Shown here one piece after another: positions 1 through 11,900 of a stretch of DNA of 64,000 bases. The translations under genes and the position numbers were made by a program. Each line of letters starts with the position of its first letter. The first letter of the stretch is position 1. This DNA is from Patiria miniata (Eukaryota > Echinodermata > Asteroidea > Valvatida > Asterinidae), in assembly GCF_015706575.1 (NCBI RefSeq), contig NW_024037067.1, forward strand, positions 3,906,884 to 3,970,883, written 5' to 3'. Under the pieces are notes generated by a model that saw nothing but the letters and a program-made list of their open reading frames with translations, made no database searches and was not told the DNA's origin.

Positions 1-3000
1 CAAGACCGCGAGGCAAACATCTGACGTACCCTGCTGGGCCGACACATCACACCCTGTTCACATTGTGAAGGGGGGGGGGGGGAGAAAGAAAAAGACAAGC
101 AAGAGATAAAGTAAACAAACCATCTTAAATAGGTTATATAAAAGTACTGTTTCGACCCATTAATCCAGTGCACACACCAAGTAACATACTTTTTCTGCAC
201 TAGATGCTGTCTGAGAGCTTGGGAGAAAAAAAGTCAAAAATAGCTTGGGTGAGACTCGAGCCCAAGACCACCTGATTACTAGCGCAGTGTTTTTAACACT
301 TGACCACAAAGCTTCCTGGTAAGAATCTGCTATAGCAATGGATAGCGTAATCAATGACTTCAAACATAATGTTGTGTCAGTGAAGAGTGAAACCAAAGAT
401 GAAGTAACCAGATGGTATGGATTTTGAAGTAACTTGAGAAAGTTTGAGAGACAGGAGAAAGTTCGATAACTCACTGGAGAATCACTGAGCATGAAGATGA
501 CTTCATCAATGTCCTCCTTGCCAAAGGTCCAATTCTTGCTCATAGGCAGAGACGTCAATTTGACCCTCTGGGTGGGCATGGCTAAACAGCAAATGAAACA
601 CAATGGAATGTGTAAGAACAATGGGAACAACACCGTGTGAATCAACACATCATTGCTAGCAAAAGGGCTTCTTTGTGTCTTTTCTTTGTGAATTATCCTT
701 TTAAGTTGTGTTGAGTTTGAGAGGTACAGTGATAAAACGTAGTCTTCGCAAAACCTACATACAGTTGACCTCATTCTAAGAAAAATAACATTCACACAGT
801 GTACTGCAAACACTTTCCAATTTACTCTTATTTCAGAAGTGACATCAGTTTTTTTTATAGTAAGAGAATTTTTTTTCTAGTCAGAGTAAAATTTACCTTC
901 CATGTCGATACTGAAATCAAATCCGTTCTTCTTGAATATTTCCAGATTGTCTATCAGAATGGACTCACTGACGGCGGTCAGCTCTAAAGGCATGGGCCTG
1001 CACAAAGCAAACAACAAAGAATGACAAGCCTAGAATGCACAGAATGGAAACACCTGAATTACTCGTTTTATGAAGGAATCTAGTTTTAAAATAATTTAGA
1101 CAAGTACCCTTCACTGGTGAAAAATGCAAAAAATCCTAGTAATTAAGGACAAATCCCTGTTTGGCAACTGATCATTGAAAGCCAAACTCCTTGTGAACAT
1201 TTTTGGGCTCATAAGTAACAATTAAAACAATGTTTGCAATACAAATGCGAAGTTGATGTACTTACTGGATGAGTCTCTGGCCCTGTAGTACTGTGTGCCT
1301 CTGCAACATCTCAAAGTTATACTTCTCGTCTGTGGCATGCTGAGTACAAACACAAAATGACAAAATAAATATAACACCTACAATGTGTGCTTAAAAAGTG
1401 AATTTGTCTGTCCGCTCAAAACGATGGTGCTAAAACAATCCGGAAACAACTGCTAGGCAACTGTATCTTGTTCCAGTTTTTTGGATTTGATAAAATCTGC
1501 TTGAGAGAGATGCAAATTTTAATACCAATTTTCAACCTTTACGGACTTAACTTTACAAGCACTGTATACTCTGTGCTGTGTCCAAGAGCTAATAAAAAAC
1601 TCACGAGCTTGCTCAGGTGGAACTTGAACTCAAGACCTCCTGCTTACTCAGCAGACATCTTAACAACTACGCCACCACTACCAAGTTGGTGGGGTGGGTC
1701 GGGGTGGGGTGCTCAGAAGGTCGTGTGGGTTGGAGGGGAGGTGTGTGGGTGGGGGGGGGGGGTGGGGGGAGGGAAATCACAGTAATACTGACTTAGCTCA
1801 CCTGGTCAATGATGAACAAGTCCCTATTGTGCTTTGCTATGATGAATCCAAGGTTGAATTGGCCCAGTATCTCCATGCATGAAAACATGTCTTTACTGTG
1901 AGAAGAGAAAAAAGCAAATTAGCCATTTTAGGTAATGATGTCGGTATTTAAGAAAAATTCCAAGAATTGTGGTCTTATGTGTTTAAAGGTGGGCAGAGGG
2001 GAAACTATCAAAAGTCTGAAATGGATGCTTTAAATAAGATAGAGACATCCACAATTTACCTGACATGTTTCTTGAGTTCCTCTTCTGCCGTGCTGTTGTC
2101 TGAAGGAACGATGGTTGCCTTGAAGGTACGAGTCAAAGTTCTTGAGTTGCACCGAGAATCTAGAAATATTGTTATGAGAAGAAAAAGATAAACAAGTTTT
2201 CAATCCCCACGTTTTTTATTTAAGGAAACGACTGAAGTGCCAAAATGATTTCAGGATCTCAACTTTCTTGCACTAAAATTAAAGTTCAGTCTGAACTAGT
2301 GCTGAACTACGGTTAAAAGTGTCACATACTTTACCTTGTTTGTCTCTCATCCTGTTGGAAAGTACGTCCATTGAGAATGGTACCCTGACTTCTCTCCTTG
2401 ATGCAGTACCCTGAAAACTGGAGTCATCCTTGAAACAGGTAAAAAAACCAAACAACCTATATCACACTCTAAGCAAGAGAGATCTTTTTTACCTTAACAT
2501 TTTTTTTCTTGCCACAAATTAGTTATTTATCTATGGGTTTTCAAAACAAATGCTCTTGATTTTTTTGTTGTAAAAATTGCTTCTTTCTTTTAGTCTCCAA
2601 TTTTTTGAAAGTTTTCCATTTTAAAGAATTTGTAAAGAAAGAGCTTCATGCCTTCGACATTCCCAGCAGACAGCTGAACCATTCACTGTTCTTTGGAAAT
2701 TCTGATGCAAGTGCTGTGCCCCCTGAATCCCCCCATCCCTGAAAAAATCCCCTCATGATTATGTCTGTCATGGATGAGTGTTCTTTATTATAACACCTAC
2801 TAAGATCTTACCATGACAAGTACCGTCTGTTGAGTTTTGTTATCTTTCGCTTTCAATGCAGTCATTTCACTGTCCTCTGTTTTGGCGGAAACTGCCACAT
2901 TTTCTTCATTGGATGTCGGGCCTTCTGTTTCATTTGGAGAATGATTGACTTCGCTGCGACTGCTCAGCATCGTGTCTTGGTTTCTGCTCGAGTCATTCGC

Positions 3001-6000
3001 TTTGTCTGTCGCGGAGTCATTCGCTTTGTCTGCAGAAGAGGATTCCTCTAAAACACCTTGTAGATTTCTAGTTCTGTCTAGTGTAGGGCAGCCATCTTGT
3101 TTAAGGTCACTATTGGGACTTCTTTCCAATTGATCATACGATAACTTTGAACTCAGTTCTTCCGGATCCGGAAGTTTGGAGCATTCTTCAGAGTTTGTCT
3201 CAATGTGAGTTCCATGGTCTGGATGTTGTTCCTCATCTATTGTTATATTTGGGTCGACATCTGTGCTGGGATATTCATTCCCTTCTCGACGAGTTGGCAT
3301 CGCCTCTCCAGAACACACATCTTCATTATTTTCTATTGAATCCTTTTCCATCTGAAATGAGTTATCTTTGCCGGTCTTAATACTCCATTGGGAGTCATTT
3401 GTTACATGGTTGTGTGGCATAGAGGAAAGATGGTTGGGAGATTTGGCTGGCTCTGTCTTGGATCTTTTCAACAGGAAAGCATCTAACCTCGGCTCTGAAA
3501 AAAAAATTAGGCGAGATGAAAGATGTAAGATTATAGTCTTGATGCGAAATCCACTACAAGTCTGCCACAAGTCAAAATGGGAAATCATTAAGTAACAAGT
3601 AACTGGTGAAGAAAATGAACAAAGAATATAGCTTGTGATTTGACTTCAGATTGGATGACTTGTTACTGACTTGTCTTGTGATGACTTGACTATAACTCGA
3701 GAACAATACAAAAGACATTTGAATTGAATGGACCTTTACAAGAGAATCAAAGCATTTCATATATTCTTCTGATCCTCGTGAATATTCTGCAAGATGGAAT
3801 ACCTCAAAAACTTGTTAGAAAGGGGAAAACAAAGGGCCCAGTATATTTCACGCCATATATGGAGTGTTGTTACATTTTCTGAGATTAGTGTTCTTCCTTT
3901 GGAACTCACGTTTAGATGCTCTAGTCTGTTCTTCATTACTGCTGGATCCTGCATGTGAAAAGGACCTGAAAATGACGGGAAGAAAATGTTTTCAATTCGC
4001 AAAATAGGATGACAAGGTTGCACTTTTACTACTAATGTTCCGCAAATAAAGTCGCACAATCAAACATTTCTTGGTGTCGACATGATCTACCTCTTTAATC
4101 CAGCTAGTGTCACCTTGAGGCCACCGTAGTCTGGTTTACGCCCTTCACCTGTGGACGCACTGCTTAGAGATGGTCTAGCGAGCGGGCCCGATATTCCTCC
4201 AGTCTCAGTCTTTCCACTGTTGGTTCCTGACGATGATTTCATCTGAGAGTTCACATCATAGAGGGACGACCGCGGCTCAAACATCAGCTGCAATGAAGCC
4301 TAAACAATCGAATAATAAATAACAGGTTCATGCAGCCATTGTGGTCATGCTCCCTAAGGGCACAGTGGTTATTGCAACAGAGTTGGCAATGACATAAATG
4401 GCACCAGCCTAGATTGTAAAACAGGCTACTCAATATAAAAAAATTCTCAATATTTAAAAAAAAAAATTCAACAAACCTTCGGAAACATATCTCTAAAATT
4501 TGTTAATCTTTCACAAAAGACATCTCTTTCACGAAAGACAATTGAACTGTCAAAAGTTACTGGCTCTTTTACCTTTAACATAGCTAACAAACTCTTTTCT
4601 TCCAGCACAAAGATTTTCCTTTTATCCGGGGTAACATTCACATCCACAGACTCTGAAACAAAAATACAACAGATATCATTTGCACAGTTATTTATTGGAA
4701 ATTAATTAGAAAATAAAAATGAAATTAACAAATACAAATGAAACACACTGCACTGAAAGTGACAAATATATTGAAAGAAGATACACTACCTTTGGCAAGT
4801 GAGATATCCAGAACCACAAACGGATACTGATGTCGGTTGTACATGTGGTAGACCTCATTTACAAGCTTGGAGACCTATAGTGGACAGATATAAATGCAAA
4901 GAGTCTTTAATTTAATCCAGGAAGTCTATCCAGTGTGTTGATTGGTCAGTCAAAAGGGCTGTTAAAATATTCACCAGGCCTCTTGTCGATGTAGTATTAC
5001 TTTTCTGTTTGTTGGTCAGTTCATCTGGCTGCTCAATCAAATGTTCTTTACCTTTCTGAATTTTCACCTATCTGTGGTGAGTTTTCTGTTGGTTGGTCAG
5101 ACAATTTAGCTATTTGAGCAATGGTTGTTTACCTTTGGGAAGTCACAGGGCCTCTGGTTGATGTAGTAGTACTGTCTGTCCGCACTGCTCCTGCCTTGTC
5201 CATGGTCACTCTTGGACACATATCCCGTCAATCTGAACAAACAAATAAACAAACAAACAAATGAACAAATGAATAAATATTGATATTAAAGACAGATAAA
5301 AACAACAGTATCATGCTTAATCCTTAAAAATAACATTTTAAGGGGAAACCTCTTAGTTCAACATGTCTCTCCATATTAACTGGAGCACTGAGTGTGATAA
5401 TTAAGGCTATGTTGAATTTAGAAATATTCGAAAATTCATTGAATTATTGAACATTTCAATGCTACTTTTATTTTTCAAATATTTGCATAAGGATTTACAA
5501 GGATTTAGAATAAAAATTAATTTCCTCACTTGAAGAGCTGGTCTTGCAGTTGCTGCTCTGTTATTCCGTACTCCTCACACTGTTCAGAACTTGGAGAGGC
5601 TTGGGAAAATTCAAGCAAACTCTGGAGCTGTGAATAAAAGAAATTAAAAACATCAACAGGATTTTTAAAGAGCTTGTCACAATCATGAAATCATATTTAT
5701 AAAATATCAACCTCTCAATAAAATTACTGCAACAGTCCTACTGTAGTAAAATCATTGGAAATGTTTACTATTTACCTGCTTTTGTCCAAAGACATTGGCT
5801 ATATTCTCTTTTAGCAAAGTGTTTCCACTAGTCGACAGAACCGGAGAGCGTTTCCTGTAAAAAGAGACAGATTTATATAAAATACACTGAGCTATATTTT
5901 ATAAACTGAAGCAGTTCCTTCAAAATTGAGTAAGGTAGAGCCCAGCTCTTACTTTTGGAAGGGGCTTGATGCGCCTTGAAATTCAAAGGAAAAAGAATGG

Positions 6001-7735
6001 GCCATTATTTAATGCAAAGATTAAGGACGTTTTCTAGCCAAAATGCCCAGGGAGTAGAGGTTTAAGGACAACCTTCCATCTAGTTTTTTACTTCAAGGAC
6101 TCACCCCTGGCCAACTTGGTTGGTGCAAGTCAGTTTGACACCTGAGCTTATGATCCCGTAGGCCTGTAGCAACTGCGCCATCTTGGTAAATTCCTTCACA
6201 AGAAAACGGGTGTGACAAATTAAAAGTAATTAAACTATGTTACATGGAAATATCACTACAGTAGGTAAGTTGTCATAAATTTCCTTGGTAACAGTTGAGT
6301 TGGTGTAATTCTATGTCCCTGGCTTCACATGAGGAGAAGTACTGCAAACCAGGACCATTAATGTCACAGTCTTTTATCAATTTGCTATTCTTGATGGTCA
6401 TTTGTTTACCTGGCCATCCTTGACCCAGATGCAGTTACTTCTTGAAAACACAGTGTACTCCTAACGGACATGCAGGGTACGCAAAAGAGGTATATTCCTG
6501 GTATGAAGTCAGTAAAGGATGGCAGTAAAGGATGGACTAACCTTTTTCAAATTCCTTAGGAATTCCTTGTGCCTCACAGGCAGGGTAGAAAACAAATTCT
6601 GCAGTGTGACTGTAGTCCCATGCTGGAAAAGATGCAAAAAAAAAAAAAAAAAAAAAGACGACAAGTGTATTTCATTGTTTCCTGACAATACAAGCGATCC
6701 ACTATACAGAATAGCTGACTTTTGATAAAAATTGAACTACCTACCTGTCTTGGACAGGGTGTCTGTTTCACCAGCTTGCCGTTATGGTCATACTCCAACC
6801 TGCTTCCAACACTCACTGATTCATGACAAGTAACTATCGTCATGTCACTACAAGGGAATCAAACAAATAGTATTCAGTTATTTCACTCTGTGAGGTCTAC
6901 ATTAAAGTTCATAACACCCCAACATAATGGAACATAATCTACTGCCCTTTCAACACATTTAACTTCCCGTTTTGGAAAGTATTAAAGTAAATGGATTCTA
7001 CCTCAGAGCACACAATGAGCTGAGGGCTTCACCGCGGAATCCAAATGTGTCCACGCTGCTGAGATCTGAGAAGTCCTTGAGTTTAGAGGTGTGGTGCTTC
7101 AAAGCTAAAAACAACGAAGACAAAAAATCAGTTAATGCAATAACCATGATTACCTTCCTCAAACGTAGAAAACATTTCTAAACACCGGTGCAATGGGAAT
7201 GGCACTGAGTATATCTGTAGATTTACAACTTATCAAATGTGCAATTTCCCATTATTACCTAAGGAAAATGACAGAAGAGAACGACTATTAAAAGCTCCAA
7301 TGTTCTCTGCTTATACTAATGGTTGATGCGTTTAATGCTGAAGGTTTAGATACACAAAGGGGCTGTTTCTTACTCAGTCCCTGGAAATTGTTCTCCTCTA
7401 CTCCTGATCCATTGTCTGTGACCTCCAAGATTTCAGAGCCATACTCCTTCAGACGAATATCTACAAGACAAAAGAAATTGAAAAAAAAGGAAAACTGAAA
7501 ATTCATACCCAATTATTACTGTATAAGCATTTTATTGTATAGGCCTACATATAGCAATCATAAATCTGAACATATTTCAGGAAAGTCAAAAATCGTCACC
7601 TATGTTTGTGGCCCCAGCATCCAGTGCATTCTCCACCAGTTCCTTGACAGCGGTTGCTAGATTGAGAACTACTTGACCCGAGCAGATCCGATGCACTGAC
7701 TGCTTGTCAATGGCTTTCACACTGCCAGCCATCAT
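1..7735 (-). CDS. PMS2: PMS2, DNA mismatch repair endonuclease (MutL homologue), 3'-partial
   Basis: PMS2 pairs with MLH1 to form MutL-alpha, which nicks the new strand during nuclear mismatch repair. Exons, 5' to 3': 7735-7600, 7460-7374, 7104-7002, 6847-6745, 6622-6542, 6193-6105, 5854-5776, 5627-5530, 5232-5133, 4874-4790, 4652-4573, 4299-4091, 3965-3910, 3494-2812, 2410-2335, 2159-2060, 1895-1802, 1339-1266, 997-897, 581-475 and 53 to beyond position 1. All junctions are GT-AG and in phase. The GHKL ATPase is at the N terminus: [11 protein letters not shown] (residues 31-41, catalytic E32), DNGSGV (61-66) and TFGFRGEAL (94-102). The 683-bp exon encodes most of a low-complexity acidic/Ser-rich linker. 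The endonuclease motif [12 protein letters not shown] (752-763) is intact. About 864 codons are present and about 50 residues should follow outside the window. The start is the first of two adjacent ATGs. Known family: human PMS2, 862 residues. Identity is very secure; linker exon edges are less so. Confidence 0.96.
70..82 (+). repeat. G13 homopolymer run
   Basis: A pure run of 13 G lies just upstream (in transcript sense) of the last visible PMS2 exon, so the pre-mRNA would carry a C tract close to the splice acceptor. Confidence 0.9.
245..311 (-). repeat. tRNA-derived SINE head (copy 1), PMS2 intron
   Basis: Read on the minus strand this carries a tRNA-like A-box region (gtggtcaagtgtt) and a B box (GGCTCGAGTCTC, close to GGTTCRANNCC) at tRNA-like spacing. 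It belongs to the same family as the copies near 1598, 12911, 40556 and 47082. It is too degenerate to be a functional tRNA. Confidence 0.6.
1598..1678 (-). repeat. tRNA-derived SINE head (copy 2), PMS2 intron
   Basis: The minus strand reads gtagttgttaagatgtctgc, then taagcaggaggtc and a B-box-like GAGTTCAAGTTCC. Word order matches the better preserved copy at 40556-40632. It lies between the PMS2 exons at 1802 and 1339. Confidence 0.6.
1676..1772 (+). repeat. G-rich, G-quadruplex-prone low-complexity tract
   Basis: About 97 bases are dominated by GGG/GGGG runs separated by T or TG, ending in a run of 12 G. Several sets of four G runs with short loops occur, so quadruplex formation on the plus strand is plausible. 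It lies 30 bases past a PMS2 donor site. Confidence 0.75.
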
Positions 7736-7757
7736 CTTGATCCTGCGTCAATATCAC

Positions 7758-7833
7758 TGCAAGTAAATTCTTCAGTATTAATTTTGGTGGTGTTGCAACA
7801 CCACCAAAATTAATACTGAAGAATTTACTTGCA
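7758..7833. repeat. 76-bp perfect palindrome
   Basis: Two 38-base arms meet at 7795/7796 with no spacer and no mismatch: the right arm is the exact reverse complement of the left. The centre reads GGTGTTGCAACACC. It begins 23 bases upstream of the PMS2 start codon. No target duplication was recognised, so its origin (foldback element end, or duplication) is unknown. Confidence 0.95.
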
Positions 7834-8017
7834 CCAAAACAAAAACTGGTAGAAACGAAAATTGGTAGTCCTTTGGAGCAGAAAAAAGTTTTAGAACTGA
7901 AGTGATCTTGGTGATTAACAAGTTTTACCAAACAAACGAGTTGGCAAAGCCACACTGCACTGCTAATTGATACTGATGATACTTGATAAATGATAGAAAC
8001 AAAAGTAGGTAAACACG

Positions 8018-8484
8018 TAGCCCCATAAATGTGGCCTATTTACTGGACTGCCTCCGTAAACATAGGCCACACATCCACATGTACAAAAATCGTGTCGACG
8101 GAGCCAAATTTTGATTTTCACATTTAGGCTTAGTTTGTAGGGTTTTTTTGCTTTAGAAGCATACTCACCCTCTTTACACGCTAATCAGAAAGTGCTGCCT
8201 TTTTCAGATGTCTAATTTTTGTGAAATTTCATGTTGAAATTTTGATACGCAAACGTGTAAAAATGAATCTGGAAATTTCACGAAAAATATACATCTGAAA
8301 AAGGCAGCACTTTCTGATTAGCCTATAAAGAGGGTGAGTATGCTTCTAAAGCAAAAAAAACCTACAAACTAAGCCTAAATGTGAAAATCAAAATTTGGCT
8401 CCGTCGACACGATTTTTGTACATGTGGATGTGTGGCCTATGTTTACGGAGGCAGTCCAGTAAATAGGCCACATTTATGGGGCTA
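8018..8484. mobile_element. 467-bp foldback MITE with 9-bp target-site duplication
   Basis: The two ends are near-perfect inverted arms of roughly 200 bases (left starts tagccccataaatgtggcc; right ends ggccacatttatggggcta) around a short central spacer near 8240-8275. The element is bracketed by exact 9-bp repeats GTAAACACG at 8009-8017 and 8485-8493. No coding capacity. Long terminal inverted repeats plus a 9-bp duplication suggest a Mutator/MULE-type or other foldback family; that family call is inference. A diverged relative lies at 32215-32460. Confidence 0.92.
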
Positions 8485-8950
8485 GTAAACACGATGTCAT
8501 TGTCACTGTCAGTTTTTTTAATCTTGTCGAAATTCGAATTTCGTCGTCAGACATATTGTGTTTGACATTCCTTTTATATACATGTTATATCCACAAGACA
8601 GGTAGCTCTCTTCTGGATTTAGTCAAATGATTTTTCCTACAACTTACATGAGTTACAAGAAGGATTCATGAAGCTTCCCACTCATACTCATGCACCTTAG
8701 CAGGGTAGCACTAGCAGTCGACGACAAGTTTCCCGGGAATCCTCGTTCAACATTTACAATAAACTACGATAATTGTATTTAGAAGAATCTGGATACAATT
8801 GCACAAAGTATTAACGTTTAGCAGTATTTAAATTTTAATTTTTTTTCTATTAACAATTACAGGAAATAATTGAAATATGATAATAAAAGCGTCATCTTAA
8901 GTAAAAAACAATATGATGTAATGTGGGAGCGAGCCTGAAAAAAATCCAAG

Positions 8951-11900
8951 ATGGCAGCCACCGTGAACGTTTTACTTCCAAATGGCCGTCGACAAAATGT
9001 GAAAGTAACTGCGAATACACGCATTTTGCAGGTACATTACTTTAATAAAAGTAAAAAGAAATTGTTTGTCGAATATGTCATTGGTTTTGTTTATTTCGAT
9101 TTTCCCCAGGATGTTTGGTAGAGTGTAGTTTCTTTCATGCGTAGTCATCTTGCATATTACTGGTGCATTGTGCATGGGGGGGGGGGGGGGGGCGTGGCTT
9201 ACCGTGGAGACACTTGTAATGCTTGATGGTTGACTTCAAAAAATTGAATCATTTTTGGGGGTACTGATTTTTAAAAAAAAAATTTTAACATATGAAAAGC
9301 AGTACCGGGGATACAGGATAATTTTGATAGGCTTTCTTTAGTATAGTTTCAATAAAGGCTGCATTGTATTTTTAATTTTCACATTCAAAATCCTACAAAA
9401 TCTTAATTAAAGAGTGAAAACAGAAAAAACAAATGCTGTACAAATACAATCTCTGAATATTTGACACAAGCTGACAAGTGTCAATTTTCAGTATTAAATC
9501 TGAAATTGTTAATTGTTCATGCATGTGGTATTTTTCTTCAAGGTCATTGAAAATGTGTGCGGCAAGATTGGATTGAATCCTGATGAGTATAATCTGAAGT
9601 AAGTACTTAAATGCTAATTGAGAAAATCACAAAATTACGGAATCATATCGCCTCATACAAAAAAGGCCTTTTCAGTTCTGCAGGTTATTGATTACTGTGT
9701 ATGAGAGTTCCAAAATGTAGGTATTGAAAACATGCAACACAAGAAAATAGACTCGCATGTGAAACAACCAGTCCATCACCCCTTTTAGTACTGCATCAGT
9801 CAACTGTGTCAAAAGAAACATCTGGTACGTGGTCTCTATTTCTACACCACTGAATGGTCAATCTTTTCAAATAGTTGGACATGTACCAGTCTAATCTTTA
9901 GGCTTTAAATTGAAATTATTTGGCTTCATTCTCATGTGCAAAATGTTGAAGAAAAGTCTCCTATAAAAATTGAATGGAGACTTCAAATTTAGCTGGTGAA
10001 ATACAGAGGACCTTGTCTTTGCCTCATGAAAATTTTGGATAAATTTGTCGCCTAAAGATTGAGTAAAGTTGGCCTGATTTTGTTTTGCATGTTTTCTGCA
10101 CTCAAGGTCTCAGCCTGCTCAAGGACATCAATTAATTGTTTTTAACCTTGTGGATTTGCTAAACTCATGAGAGTGTATTAAAGTGCAATTTGTATTGATT
10201 TGGTAGGCACATTCGTAGTATCCTGGACCCGCAGCTGTCGATCCGCTATGCTAACCTGCCCAACAACTGCAAACTGGAGCTAGTCAAGGCAGACCGGCCA
10301 CGGACAGAGTCGGCTGTGTTCATCGCTTTGCAGGTAGAGTCCGGGGAGAGACTGCAGGGGGAGTTTGCTCCGCCCACCAGCCTGTGGGATATCCTAATAC
10401 ACTGGGAGACCAAAAACGAAAGGTGAGATGAGCTGGCCGACTCTGCAACCTGAATCAGTTCTGATTTTGATTTGGAAGTAACCCTGATTTGAGGATTTGT
10501 CTCTTTATAATAGCCAATTATATTTCCCAATGAGTTGACTCCAGGCAGTGCTTGTAGTTCTAAAGACTTGCTGACCTGAACTGAAATTCTGAGATTGGGC
10601 AAGTTTTGGAGAAAAAAGATGATTCTATACACGTAGAATGCTTTAAGTAAGATTGCATCTTATCACATAGTGAGATGATTGATCTGCTTTGTCTGACACT
10701 TAAGAATGAATTTGACATAGTAAAAAAATCATGTATGTTTACTAAGAGATTGTTGCTAAATGACTGACTGAGCTGGAAGTTTTGTAAACTGCATCCATTT
10801 TGACTTGTGTCCCGTGAACTTTTCTTTCCTTTTGTGATTGTGTAGTATGACTGGCAAGTTGGCTGCATCTTCCCAAGCAGATGACACAGGGAAAGCCATC
10901 CATCCTGTGTGTATCTACTTGAGGCAAGAGGTATAAACTTAAATTTTCATCAAATTTATTTGAAAACAAAAAAGGTTGCTAATGAGTGGTAATGTCCTTC
11001 AAGAGTGATATCCTTCTTCACCAGTGTCAGTTGTACTTGCAAAGTTTTCTTGGAGGATCCTCGGATAATCTTTTATGATTATCATCAGAATATTAAGGGA
11101 GTCTTTCTTTTACACTGAGTTTTCAATTTTGTTTTTCATATAACAGATCGTAGGAGAAGCCTGGCTCAGAGCAACTACATTGAAATCCTTAGGATTGACA
11201 GGTGGAAAAGCAATCATCAGGTAAAATCATAAAGCCAAATGCTTTGTCTTTTCGGGGACGTGGAAGGTCAGAATTACTTCAAATCGAAATGGGGGATAGT
11301 GTTTGTGATATGATTCATAACATTTTTTTTTTATTTAAAGTTACGTGACAAATTGTATTCCATTAATGGTCTTTTGTGGCATCTTTCATTAAATGTGCAT
11401 AACCACTCTTCCCAGGCTAAATCACAGAGCAGTCGATCTCCCAGCTCCACCCTCCACCCAATCGGCAAAGACTACCCCTGCAATTAAAATCCAGCAGTCC
11501 AGTCAAGCATCGACTTGTGCTCCACAAGGGCTGCCAACTTCAGTATCTAGGGGTGGTGATGACACAGATACCGGAACGAGTCAAACAAGTTCGCAAGAAA
11601 GCAGAGACACGAGATTAACTTTAGAAGTGTCAAAAACTAAAGGTGCCCAGAACAAAAACAACAGTGAACCGCAAGATTTCCAACCAGAGTCATTGAGTTC
11701 GGATCGTCCAGAGCCAATGGACGTTGAAGAAACCACAAATGCAAGCCAACCTACTCCTGTTGGCAGTAGAAGTCATGAAGGGGAAAGAGAGAAACGTCCA
11801 CAACAAACGCAACCAAAACAGAAGGGTGTAATTCAACAGCAGAGTCCCAGCTTAGAACTCACCCCAGAAATGGAGCAGGTAAAATAACACTATAACAGTG

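Larger units (their letters stand above)
7736..8950. promoter_or_regulatory. Head-to-head intergenic region between PMS2 and TUG
   Basis: The PMS2 start codon (minus) and the TUG start codon (plus) face away from each other 1,215 bases apart, so both promoters must lie here. No clear TATA box was seen. Most of the region is taken up by a 76-bp palindrome (7758-7833) and a 467-bp foldback element (8018-8484), leaving 8494-8950 as the most likely TUG promoter. Shared or bidirectional control is inferred from geometry only. Confidence 0.5.

Noticed and set aside
3757..4059. Minus-strand frame containing [13 protein letters not shown], first taken as a PMS2 exon.
   Set aside because: Splicing that frame to the exon at 4299-4091 creates a stop. 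The upstream acceptor at 3965 gives a continuous reading ([19 protein letters not shown]) that also fits the next exon.
7707..7955. Minus-strand 82-residue frame upstream of PMS2.
   Set aside because: It runs through the palindrome and ends out of frame over PMS2 exon 1; no family match.
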